Assembly: GCA_937876995.1 (NCBI GenBank)
Contig: CALEFD010000005.1
Coordinates: 1 to 23,728 of the forward strand
Length of the DNA stretch: 23,728 bases
DNA from: an uncultured Bacteroidales bacterium
Lineage (GTDB): Bacteria; Bacteroidota; Bacteroidia; Bacteroidales; Bacteroidaceae
Reading direction: 5' to 3'
Made by a program: the position numbers and the translations under genes
Notes under the pieces: model-generated
The model's database searches: none
What the model saw: the letters and a program-made list of their open reading frames with translations, nothing else
What the model was told of the DNA's origin: nothing
Part shown: piece after piece, positions 6,863 through 14,600 of the stretch
How positions within the stretch are numbered: the first letter of the stretch is position 1
Layout: every line of letters starts with the position of its first letter

Positions 6863-6933
6863 TGTCGTATGGTGTAATGGTAGCACAACAGGTTTTGGTT
6901 CTGTTTGTCGAGGTTCGAATCCTCGTACGACAA
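6863..6933 (+). tRNA. tRNA-Gln (anticodon TTG)
   Basis: A complete 71-nt cloverleaf. The acceptor stem is TGTCGTA (6863-6869) with TACGACA (6926-6932), and the discriminator is A6933. The D stem is GTG/CAC (6872-6874, 6884-6886). The anticodon stem is ACAGG/TCTGT with loop TTTTGGT (6893-6899), so the anticodon TTG at 6895-6897 reads CAA/CAG glutamine codons. The T stem is CGAGG/CCTCG around loop TTCGAAT. The 3' CCA is not encoded (CCT follows), so it must be added by a nucleotidyltransferase. A perfect 5-bp hairpin with a GAAA tetraloop (ATCCC/GGGAT, 6842-6855) lies in the 5' leader. Confidence 0.96.
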
Positions 6934-6936
6934 CCT

Positions 6937-6972
6937 AGAAGAGTTCAATAAAAGTTGAGCTCTTCTTTTTTT
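6937..6972 (+). terminator. Intrinsic terminator after tRNA-Gln
   Basis: AGAAGAGTTCAA (6937-6948) pairs with TTGAGCTCTTCT (6955-6966) over 12 bp with one G-T pair and a 6-nt loop, followed by T through 6972. It starts only 3 nt after the tRNA discriminator base, so it terminates both the tRNA and any tyrS read-through transcript. Confidence 0.92.
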
Positions 6973-7033
6973 GTGGGCTAAAAATACGATTATTTGCAAA
7001 ATGCCGTTCTAATACCTTCTGGAGCATTTTTGG

Positions 7034-7132
7034 GAACCAAATCTTAATCTTTTTGAACCAAATCTTAATTGTTTAAAAATGTTAAAATCGTTTTGGGAGC
7101 CAAATCTTAATCACTATGAAACTTTTCTTAAT
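7034..7132 (+). repeat. Phased direct repeats, 15-bp unit at 21-bp register
   Basis: GAACCAAATCTTAAT occurs at 7034-7048 and 7055-7069. GAGCCAAATCTTAAT (one change) is at 7097-7111, and a degraded copy GAAACTTTTCTTAAT (11 of 15) is at 7118-7132. The starts are separated by 21, 42 and 21 bp, so every copy falls on the same face of the helix with one register position (7076) empty. The last copy ends 22 bp before the -7 box at 7154, where a -33 box should be. This is the layout expected for an activator that binds direct repeats, but the protein is unknown. Confidence 0.8.
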
Positions 7133-7153
7133 CCCTATTTCGCCAATGACGAA

Positions 7154-7161
7154 TAACTTTG
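7154..7161 (+). promoter_or_regulatory. Orphan promoter with perfect -7 box and no -33 TTG
   Basis: TAACTTTG matches TAnnTTTG exactly and is identical to the -7 box of rpsO. Positions 7132-7135 (TCCC), where a TTG should lie, do not fit. The phased repeat array ends at 7132, so the missing -33 contact may be replaced by a bound activator. No credible ORF starts nearby. A hairpin-T9 terminator lies about 100 bp downstream. Confidence 0.5.
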
Positions 7162-7166
7162 CGCTG

Positions 7167-7289
7167 TAAGTTTTCATGCATATACATATTTGGTTAGTAA
7201 TTGACTTTCGTGAAGTGCTTGACCATGTCTGCAGATAGATCCGGTTAGAAGTACGAAAAAAAGGAGTGCAAGAGGCACTCTTTTTTTTT
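7167..7289 (+). ncRNA. Candidate small RNA of about 120 nt
   Basis: The span is bounded by the promoter at 7154-7161 and the terminator at 7264-7289; the 5' end is an estimate. Inside it, TGGTTAG (7191-7197) can pair with TTGACCA (7219-7225), enclosing ACTT/AAGT (7204-7207, 7213-7216), which gives a two-tier stem-loop. No open frame of useful length with a plausible start fits. It does not match an RNA family that I recognise. The alternative is an attenuated leader of the GH43 gene, but that gene appears to have its own promoter further down. Confidence 0.38.
7264..7289 (+). terminator. Intrinsic terminator of the candidate small RNA
   Basis: GAGTGC (7264-7269) pairs with GCACTC (7275-7280) around the 5-nt loop AAGAG, followed by nine T (7281-7289). 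A run of seven A just before the stem would extend it by A-U pairs and could make it work in both directions. Confidence 0.85.
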
Positions 7290-7349
7290 GTATGTGATTG
7301 AATTTCTCCAATTACAGTCATTAAAGTGTTAAAAATTACTCTGAAAATA

Positions 7350-7370
7350 GATAAAACACCTCTTTTTATC
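7350..7370. repeat. Perfect inverted repeat upstream of the GH43 gene
   Basis: GATAAAA at 7350-7356 and TTTTATC at 7364-7370 are perfect inverted arms with a 7-nt spacer, centred about 55 bp upstream of the GH43 -7 box. There is no T-tract after it on the plus strand, so it is not a forward terminator. It could be an operator for a dimeric regulator, or chance in AT-rich DNA. The rest of 7290-7412 shows nothing else. Confidence 0.4.
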
Positions 7371-7389
7371 AAAAAAAACAATGAATTGT

Positions 7390-7420
7390 CTGTATTAAAT
7401 GAAAAAAATCGTTAACTTTG
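7390..7420 (+). promoter_or_regulatory. GH43 gene promoter
   Basis: TAACTTTG at 7413-7420 is a perfect -7 box. CTG at 7390-7392, 20 bp upstream, is the nearest thing to a -33 TTG at the right distance; a true TTG at 7386-7388 is 24 bp away. The leader to the ATG at 7464 is about 40 nt and A-rich, as usual for this phylum. Confidence 0.55.
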
Positions 7421-7463
7421 ACCACTTTCATATATTAGTAATAATAACAAAAAAAGATATAAT

Positions 7464-8456
7464 ATGAAGAAACGTTATCTATTCCCCGCAGATTACATGG
7501 CAGATCCATCTGTTCATGTGTATAATGACAGAGTGTATATTTATCCATCACATGACTGGGAATGTAACAATGTCAACAACGATAGTGGTGATGAGTACAT
7601 CATGAAAGATTATCATGTGCTTTCAACCGATGATCCTATGAATGGCGAAGTTATAGACCACGGAAAAGTGCTCGATTTGGAGGATATAGCATGGCATGGT
7701 CGCCAACTTTGGGATTGTGACGTTGCAGAAAAAGATGGTAAATACTACATGTACTTCCCAATGAAGGATTGTAACGAAGTATTCCATCACGGAGTTGCTA
7801 TTGCTGATAATCCTGCAGGTCCGTTTATTCCACAGCCGGAACCAATTCCAGGTAGTTATAGTATTGACAATTGTGTTTTCAAAGACGAAGATGGTAGCTA
7901 CTATATGTACTTTGGCGGTCTTTGGGGCGGTCAATTACAATCATATCGCGATAACAAACCTGTAGAAGATCCTGCAGTAAATAATACTCCGGACAGTCCA
8001 AATCTTCCACACGGAAGCGAACCATCACTACCAAGCCGTATGGTAAGAATGAGCGACGATATGCTTACATTTGCAGAAGAACCAAAACCAATCTACGTGG
8101 TTGACGAAAACGGCAATCCATTGGCTGCAGACGATCCACATCGTTTCTTTGAAGCAAGCTGGATGCATAAATACAACGGCAAATACTATTTCTCATATTC
8201 TACCGGTGATTCTCACCTTTTGTGCTATGCAACAGGCGATAACCCATACGGTCCATTCACTTATCAGGGTGTTATTATGACTCCTGTTGTAGGTTGGACT
8301 ACCCACCATTCAATAGTAGAATATAAAGGAAAATGGTATCTTTTCCATCACGACAGTGTGCCTTCAGGTGGTAAGAATCACTTGCGCAGCTTAAAGGTTT
8401 GCGAACTTGAATACGATGCTGAGGGACGTATCAAGACTATTGAAGGAATGGATTAA
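7464..8456 (+). CDS. Glycoside hydrolase family 43, cytoplasmic
   Basis: A 330-residue single-domain GH43 enzyme. The catalytic triad can be placed as Asp14 in ADPSVHV (general base), Asp135 in SIDNCVFKDEDGSYYMYF (pKa modulator) and Glu230 in RFFEASWMHKYNGKYYFSYSTG (general acid). Repeated DGKYYMYF and GKWYLFHH blades fit the five-bladed beta-propeller. GH43 members are inverting beta-xylosidases, alpha-L-arabinofuranosidases or arabinanases; the PHRFFEASW...GDNPYGPF arrangement recalls subfamily 1. It starts MKKRYLFPADYMADPS with no signal peptide or lipobox, so it should act in the cytoplasm on imported oligosaccharides, unlike the exported proteins that follow. Its own promoter lies upstream, and 261 nt separate it from the first lipoprotein gene. 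Exact specificity cannot be read from sequence. Confidence 0.9.
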   Translation: MKKRYLFPADYMADPSVHVYNDRVYIYPSHDWECNNVNNDSGDEYIMKDYHVLSTDDPMNGEVIDHGKVLDLEDIAWHGRQLWDCDVAEKDGKYYMYFPMKDCNEVFHHGVAIADNPAGPFIPQPEPIPGSYSIDNCVFKDEDGSYYMYFGGLWGGQLQSYRDNKPVEDPAVNNTPDSPNLPHGSEPSLPSRMVRMSDDMLTFAEEPKPIYVVDENGNPLAADDPHRFFEASWMHKYNGKYYFSYSTGDSHLLCYATGDNPYGPFTYQGVIMTPVVGWTTHHSIVEYKGKWYLFHHDSVPSGGKNHLRSLKVCELEYDAEGRIKTIEGMD

Positions 8457-8717
8457 TTTAGATAACAGAAACAGATTATTAACCATATCGTATAAAGATT
8501 TACCTATAGGACCTAGAAATACTTTCATTGAAACAGATTGGCAATGTTAGCAAGTTCCTTGTAGGAATAATAAATCGGTTGAAACTTATAACAAAGAAGA
8601 TGTTTAAAAAAGCTAAATAATGAGAATATCAGTCCGGGACTACCTGATATATTATATATATAAGGTGGTTTCGGATGACTAATTGCATATAATAACAACA
8701 AATAATTAACTAACTAA
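8457..8717 (+). other. Leader region before the FAS1-SusCD operon
   Basis: This stretch holds no ORF and no full TTG/TAnnTTTG promoter; the closest is TACTTTCA at 8520-8527 without a TTG. Two small hairpins are visible. TTCCT/AGGAA at 8555-8567 has a 3-nt loop. ATATCAG (8626-8632) with CTGATAT (8644-8650) encloses an 11-nt GC-rich loop. Neither is followed by a T-run. The operon may be transcribed from the GH43 promoter by read-through or from a regulator-dependent promoter that lacks consensus boxes. The last 40 nt are A-rich with spaced TAACTAACTAA before the ATG. Confidence 0.45.
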
Positions 8718-11651
8718 ATGAAACAAAAAAGTTCTAAAGCGAACCGTTCCCGTTTTCTAGGGATTGTTTGTATGACAGTAGTAGTTCTTTTCGGACTCTC
8801 CTCTTGTCGTCCGGATTATGATCTGGATACAACAATGCCGGCAAACTTAGGTTCCAGCATTTACGAATTCCTCAAGGAGGAAGGTTTCGACACTTACGTC
8901 AAGTTGATAGAAGACTTGAATTACAAGGATGTCTTAGCTAAGACAGGTAGTAAAACTTTGTTCGTAGCAGACGAAGCTGCAGTACAGCGTTTCTACGAAT
9001 CCGGTGTTTTCAAAAAAGCAGATGGTAGCAATGTTACCTGCTATGAGGATTTATCATTGGCACAGAAGAAAATGATTCTTTACGGTTCAATGTTGAATAA
9101 CGTATATCAGGCAGCTGCATTGTCAACAACTGAAGGTCCAACCATTGGTAGAACAATGAGAAGAGAGGCATCAAATAGTATTTATGACACTCTGCCTGTT
9201 ATTACAGCAGCAGATATGCCTGTTCAGAAGTTGCCGGAAGCAGGTACTGATTATTGGAAGATGTACAGACGCGAAGGTAAATCAATTACCACTTTCGCAG
9301 GTGATATGTCTCAAAAACCTATGGTTTTGTTTACTCCAAAATTTATGGAGATGAACAAGATTACCGACGATGATTTTGATTTCTTGTTTAACCAGGGTAC
9401 ATATTCAGAAGATGGTTCAAAACCTGCTCGTCAGCCTAGTGATGTAACAGTTAATGGTGTAAAAATCATAGAACCAAACAGAAGATGCTTCAATGGTTTC
9501 GTTCACGTAACAGAAGATGTTATCTACTCATTGCCAAATATGGCCGATTATTTGAATAATTATGAAGGAGTAGAGGTTTACAATGCTTTATTACAGAGAT
9601 TCAGCGTATTAGAATACGTGGGTGATGCTGTGATGACAAATCTTAGAGATTTAACAGGTATTCAAGATTTGGATTCTGTGTATGAGTATCGTTTCTTCTC
9701 AGAACGTAATTATAATTATGGAAGTTCTGTAGAAGATTATTTGACAAACCTTACTTACGATGGTATAAGATATACCGAAAATAAGAAGCTCAAATTTGAC
9801 CCTGCTTGGAATGCTTATAACATTAAACCTATGGGTTCTATATCTCAAGATGTTGCAATGCAGCAGGATATGGCAGTGATGCTTGTTCCTACTAATGAGG
9901 CAATGAAAGAGTGGTGGGACGATCCTAACGGTGGTGGTTACGTAATGAAGCAGAGCTTTGGAAAATTAGGACGCCCTGCAAATTCAATTGAAGAACTTAT
10001 AGAAGATATGCAAGGTCTTCCTGATGACGTTGTATTGGAACTTCTCATTAACAACCAGTTGAGTTCACTTGTTGGTTCTGTTCCTTCAAAGTTCAGTGTA
10101 GTTCTAGACGACGCACGTGACCCTATGGGTATAGAAACAGATGATATTTCAAGTGTTGCAATGTGCTGTAACGGTGCTATTTACTTTACAGATAAGGTAT
10201 TCAGTCCTGCAGCATATCGTGCAGTATCTTATCCTGCTCTTGTATTGGATAATCTTGAAATCATCAACTGGGCTATTAACGAATTCCATTTCGACGACTA
10301 TCTAAAGTCAATGTCTGTGACATATAGCTTCTTTATTCCTACAGTACAGGAATCAAACAGACCTGAATTGAATGGCAAATTGATGCATATCAATCCATTG
10401 TCTTTTGCTAGAACAACAAAGAACGACTTAGGTGAAGAGATTGGTGAAATAGCTGTTTTCTCATACGATAAGAAATTATCAACTCCTGTAACTGCCGATT
10501 TATATCAGTATAATCTTGCAACAGGCGAAATAGGTGAATTGGTTGAAGAAAGAATTATGGACGATGCTGTAGAGAGCATTCTTTCTGATTTGCTTGATTA
10601 TCATATTGTAATTGGTTCTGTAGAAGAAGCCAGCGAATATGAATACTTCCAAACCAAAGGTCGTGGTACTGTTAAGATTGGTAGAGAAGGTGGAGATGTT
10701 AAGCATGTATTTGGTGGTTTCGACTTAGATAAAGAGAATCCGCAATCAGCAACCGTTATAGCAAGATACGATATGAAATCTACCAGTGATGGTAATGGTG
10801 TTGCTTACATATTGGATCGTCCAGTTCAGACATCAAGAAGAAGTGTTTACGATGTCCTTGCAGACTCAGTCAACTATCCTGAATTTAATGAATTCTATAA
10901 GTTGATGCTTGCTGCAACATCTGCAGATGGTAAGGATAGAATGTTTGAAACAGTAATAGACGATTATGCTATAGGTAGTGCTAGAAACATATCTGTATTT
11001 AATACATATCATTATACAATCTATGTTCCAACAAATGAATCTATCATTAGAGCAATGAATGAAGGAAGAATTATCTCTCCTGACTCAATTGAAAACTTCA
11101 GAAAGAGATACGATGATATGTTGGATGAGGTTGATAGACTGGAAGGTCCGTTCCCAGAACAGGCTGAAGCATTGATGGCTCAATACACTGCCGATATGGC
11201 AAAGTATTCAGAAGAGGCAACCGGAGTAGTTGATGCTAAGTATAATCATAACAATCATTGTAATTACCTTGGAGAAAAGATTATGGACTTTGTTAAGTAC
11301 CACATCCAGGATAATTCATTGTATATTGGTGGTGAATTCAAGATGGATCAAGATGATATTGACGCAGGAAAAACTTCTAAGTCATTTGAAACTGCATTCT
11401 TGAATAGGAAGAACAATCAGTTCTTAACATTATCTGTTAATGTTGATAATCAGGGTATTCACATTAAAGATGCCATTAACAAAAATGTTACAGTACAAAA
11501 GAAAAATGGTCAGTCAGGTAAAGCATTATATAACATAATGTGTCGTGAATACGTTTATAACGTAGAGCCGGAGAATATTGCATCATTAACTAAGTTGTAC
11601 ACATCTTCTTACGCTGTTATTCATCAGATTGACGAGCCACTTGAGTATTAA
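8718..11651 (+). CDS. Large lipoprotein with four FAS1 (fasciclin-like) domains
   Basis: A 977-residue exported lipoprotein: basic N-terminus, hydrophobic core, and lipobox GLSSC with Cys30, followed by the acidic RPDYDLD, compatible with surface export in Bacteroidetes. Four FAS1-like repeats can be drawn, each starting with a helix-rich segment and ending near an NG-hydrophobic-H/Y-hydrophobic-D strand: about 46-272 (SIYEFLKEEGFDTYVKLIE to NGFVHVTEDVI), 273-497 (to NGAIYFTDKVF), 503-705 (VLDNLEIINWAINEF to AYILDRPV) and 709-975 (SVYDVLADSVNYPEF to YAVIHQIDEPL). The first is the clearest; the middle two are divergent. FAS1 domains are adhesion or ligand-binding modules and recur beside SusC/SusD genes in this phylum, where their role is unclear. 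It precedes susC by 11 nt. It may bind glycan or cap the transporter. Confidence 0.8.
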   Translation: MKQKSSKANRSRFLGIVCMTVVVLFGLSSCRPDYDLDTTMPANLGSSIYEFLKEEGFDTYVKLIEDLNYKDVLAKTGSKTLFVADEAAVQRFYESGVFKKADGSNVTCYEDLSLAQKKMILYGSMLNNVYQAAALSTTEGPTIGRTMRREASNSIYDTLPVITAADMPVQKLPEAGTDYWKMYRREGKSITTFAGDMSQKPMVLFTPKFMEMNKITDDDFDFLFNQGTYSEDGSKPARQPSDVTVNGVKIIEPNRRCFNGFVHVTEDVIYSLPNMADYLNNYEGVEVYNALLQRFSVLEYVGDAVMTNLRDLTGIQDLDSVYEYRFFSERNYNYGSSVEDYLTNLTYDGIRYTENKKLKFDPAWNAYNIKPMGSISQDVAMQQDMAVMLVPTNEAMKEWWDDPNGGGYVMKQSFGKLGRPANSIEELIEDMQGLPDDVVLELLINNQLSSLVGSVPSKFSVVLDDARDPMGIETDDISSVAMCCNGAIYFTDKVFSPAAYRAVSYPALVLDNLEIINWAINEFHFDDYLKSMSVTYSFFIPTVQESNRPELNGKLMHINPLSFARTTKNDLGEEIGEIAVFSYDKKLSTPVTADLYQYNLATGEIGELVEERIMDDAVESILSDLLDYHIVIGSVEEASEYEYFQTKGRGTVKIGREGGDVKHVFGGFDLDKENPQSATVIARYDMKSTSDGNGVAYILDRPVQTSRRSVYDVLADSVNYPEFNEFYKLMLAATSADGKDRMFETVIDDYAIGSARNISVFNTYHYTIYVPTNESIIRAMNEGRIISPDSIENFRKRYDDMLDEVDRLEGPFPEQAEALMAQYTADMAKYSEEATGVVDAKYNHNNHCNYLGEKIMDFVKYHIQDNSLYIGGEFKMDQDDIDAGKTSKSFETAFLNRKNNQFLTLSVNVDNQGIHIKDAINKNVTVQKKNGQSGKALYNIMCREYVYNVEPENIASLTKLYTSSYAVIHQIDEPLEY

Positions 11652-11662
11652 CTGAAATTCAA

Positions 11663-14600
11663 ATGATAATGATGAAAAAGATATATAACTTCATATATAG
11701 AGCAGCATCAGTTTTGGCTTTTGCTACTCTGCCAACATTGGCTTTTGCTCAGAAAGCAGGCGACGTCATTAGTGGTATCGTTGAAGATAGCGAAGGTCCT
11801 GTAATGATGGCGAACGTGGTTGAGATGGATGAAACAGGTCGTATCGTGGCACATGCTGTTACTGATATTAACGGTGAATTTTCATTCCGTCTTGTTAACC
11901 CTAAGAATAAACTTACTATTACATACGTAGGTTATGAGACTGTAGAATTACCTTTTGATAAGACTTATTTTAATATTAAAATGAGTGATATAACAGAAAT
12001 TCAAGAGGTAGTTATTAAGGCTGAAAGATTTGCAGGTGGTTCAGGTTTGGCTATTCCGGAACGCGAAATTTCTGGTGCTGCAGTAACCATTGATATGTCA
12101 GAATTTGAAGACTTGGGTATCACTTCTGTTGACCAGGCTATTCAGGGTAGAATTCCGGGTCTTGACATTGTGTTTAACTCTGGTGACCTTGGCGCACGTT
12201 CTACAATGATGTTGCGTGGTATATCAACAATGACCGGTGACGCTAACCCACTTATTGTAGTTGATGGTAATATTTGGCAGATTGATGCAAACGTTGCAAA
12301 TAACTTTGATTATCAGAACAATACTCAGAATACCGAAAAGATGTCAGAGTTGTTGAACATCAACCCTGAAGATATAGCTTCAATCACAGTTCTTAAAGAT
12401 GCTGCTGCAACAGCTATTTGGGGCGTGCAGGGTTCAAACGGTGTTATTGAAATTAAAACAAAACGTGGTACACGCGGTAAGACAAGATTGCAGTATTCAT
12501 ATCGTCTTAACGGAACATGGCAACCTGAAGGTTACCGTCTGATGACCGGTGATGAATATACAATGTTCTTGAAAGAGGCCTTCTTTAATCCGGAAATGAG
12601 TGAAACAGCCGGTGCAAATGCTCCTGAATTGAATTATATTCCTTCATATTCAGAATATGAAATGTACAATAACAATACCGATTGGGTAGATGCAGTAAAA
12701 CAGTTAGGTTTGCAGCATTCACATAACGTATCAGTATCTGGTGGTGGTGAAAAGGCAAACTTCCGTATCTCTGCAGGTTTTGATACTCAAGAGGGTTCTG
12801 TTATTGGTCAGCATCTGAATCGTTTCACTACTCGTGTAGCATTTGACTACTTTATATCAGATCGTATTACAGTTACTACTAACTATAGTATGACTTATAC
12901 AAAGAACAAGCAGAATTCATCTGCTATCTCAACAGCAATGAGAATGATGCCTAATATGGCTATCTATTACGAAGATGCTCAAGGTAATCCGACAGACGAT
13001 TTCTACTTTACTTTGCCATCAATAAAGAGTGATGAAATTCCTAATATTACAAACCCTGTAGCAGTGGCTGCATTGGAAAAGAATTACTCAACATCATTAA
13101 GTGTAAATCCTGAATTCTCTTTCAAATATAACTTGTTAGGTTTGGAGAACGATTCACACAGATTGACATACGATGGTCGTATTACTTTCCAAGTTCAGAA
13201 TAGCGGTTCTGAATCTTATTACCCGGCAATTCTTACAGCTGGTGAATGGTCTGGTGAGAATAGTAATAAAATTAATACATCTTCAAACAAGAGTACTAAT
13301 ATTACAACTACTCATACTTTGACATTTGTTCCTTCATTTGAGAACAAGGCTCATTCAGTGATGGCAATGGTAAGATACCAGTTGCAGACTAACAATAACA
13401 AGAGCCAGAGTATGGGTATTTACGGTGTGCCTTCAGGTTCTTTCGAATCGGCTGCTCTTGATGGTGTTATCAGTAATTTCTCAACCGGTGCCGGACGTGG
13501 CCGTAGCTTAAACGGAACTTTCTCAGGTCACTATGCATATAAAGGTAAATATATTTTTGACTTGACAATACGTGCTGACGGTAGCACAGCTTTTGGTGAC
13601 AAGCGCCGTTGGGGTGTATTCCCTGCTGTGTCAGGTCGTTGGAATGTTATTGACGAAGAATTTATGCGTGCTCTTCCATGGGTATCAATGTTGTCAGTTC
13701 GTCCATCTTGGGGTATCACTGGTCAGGCTCCTGGCGGTTCTGATCTCTATTTTGCAAAATATTCATCAGGTGATGCATACCTTGGTACATCATCTATCTA
13801 TCCTGCAAATATCAGATTGAGTAACATGCAGTGGTCTGAAACACAATCTTGGAACCTTGGTTTTGATATAGGTGTTTTACGTGATAAATTGAGTTTGAAT
13901 ATTGACCTATACTCTCGTACAACAAAGAAAATGTTGCAGAATGGTTATCAGATTCCTACATCATCAGGTTTCTCAAGCCTTTCAGTAGCTAACGATGGTA
14001 CAATGAAGAATGAAGGTTGGGAATTGAATTTGAATGCAAACCGTCTTATTCAGGTAGGTGATTTCAGTTTGAATGCAAACCTTGCTTTCTCTGATAACAC
14101 TAACCAGTTGTTGGAATTGAACCCAACAATTCTTGACAGAATGAATCAGGAATTCGACTACAATAATGGTAAGTATCTTACATACGTTCAGTTGAAGAAT
14201 GCATTTGGTTCAATCTATGGCTTTAAATACAAAGGCGTTTATCAGTATTCAGATTACTCAGAAGTTGAAGTTCCGGGTGTAAGCGGTCCTAACGCTCCTG
14301 TAGTAAGAGATAAGAACGGTGACGTGGTTCTTACCTCAAAAGGTTTGACTAAACCTATGATGTTTGCATACGGTGAATCAGGTGCTGAATACAGATTTGT
14401 AGGTGGTGATGCTATATATGAAGATATCAACTACGATGGTAACATCAACGAACTTGATATAGTATATCTTGGTAGTTCACTTCCAAAGATGACCGGTGGT
14501 TTCGGTTTCAGAGTTAACTATAAGAGATTCTCATGGAACAATCAGTTCAACTTCCGTTGGGGTAATAAGATTATCAACCAGGGACGTATGAATGCTGAAT

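Noticed and set aside
6998..7031. AAAATGC/GCATTTT stem followed by T as a second terminator
   Set aside because: The stem is nearly all A-T with a 19-nt loop and T only inside the arm. It lies downstream of a much stronger terminator, so it is too weak to annotate.
7034..7132. CRISPR array reading of the phased repeats
   Set aside because: There are only four 15-bp units, spacers of 6-27 bp, degenerate copies and no cas genes. Binding sites fit better.
7082..7381. Minus-strand ORF of 99 residues in the gap before the GH43 gene
   Set aside because: Composition is erratic with no recognisable motif, and the ORF runs antisense through the terminator, one repeat copy and the plus-strand promoter. 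It is best explained as a chance frame in AT-rich DNA.
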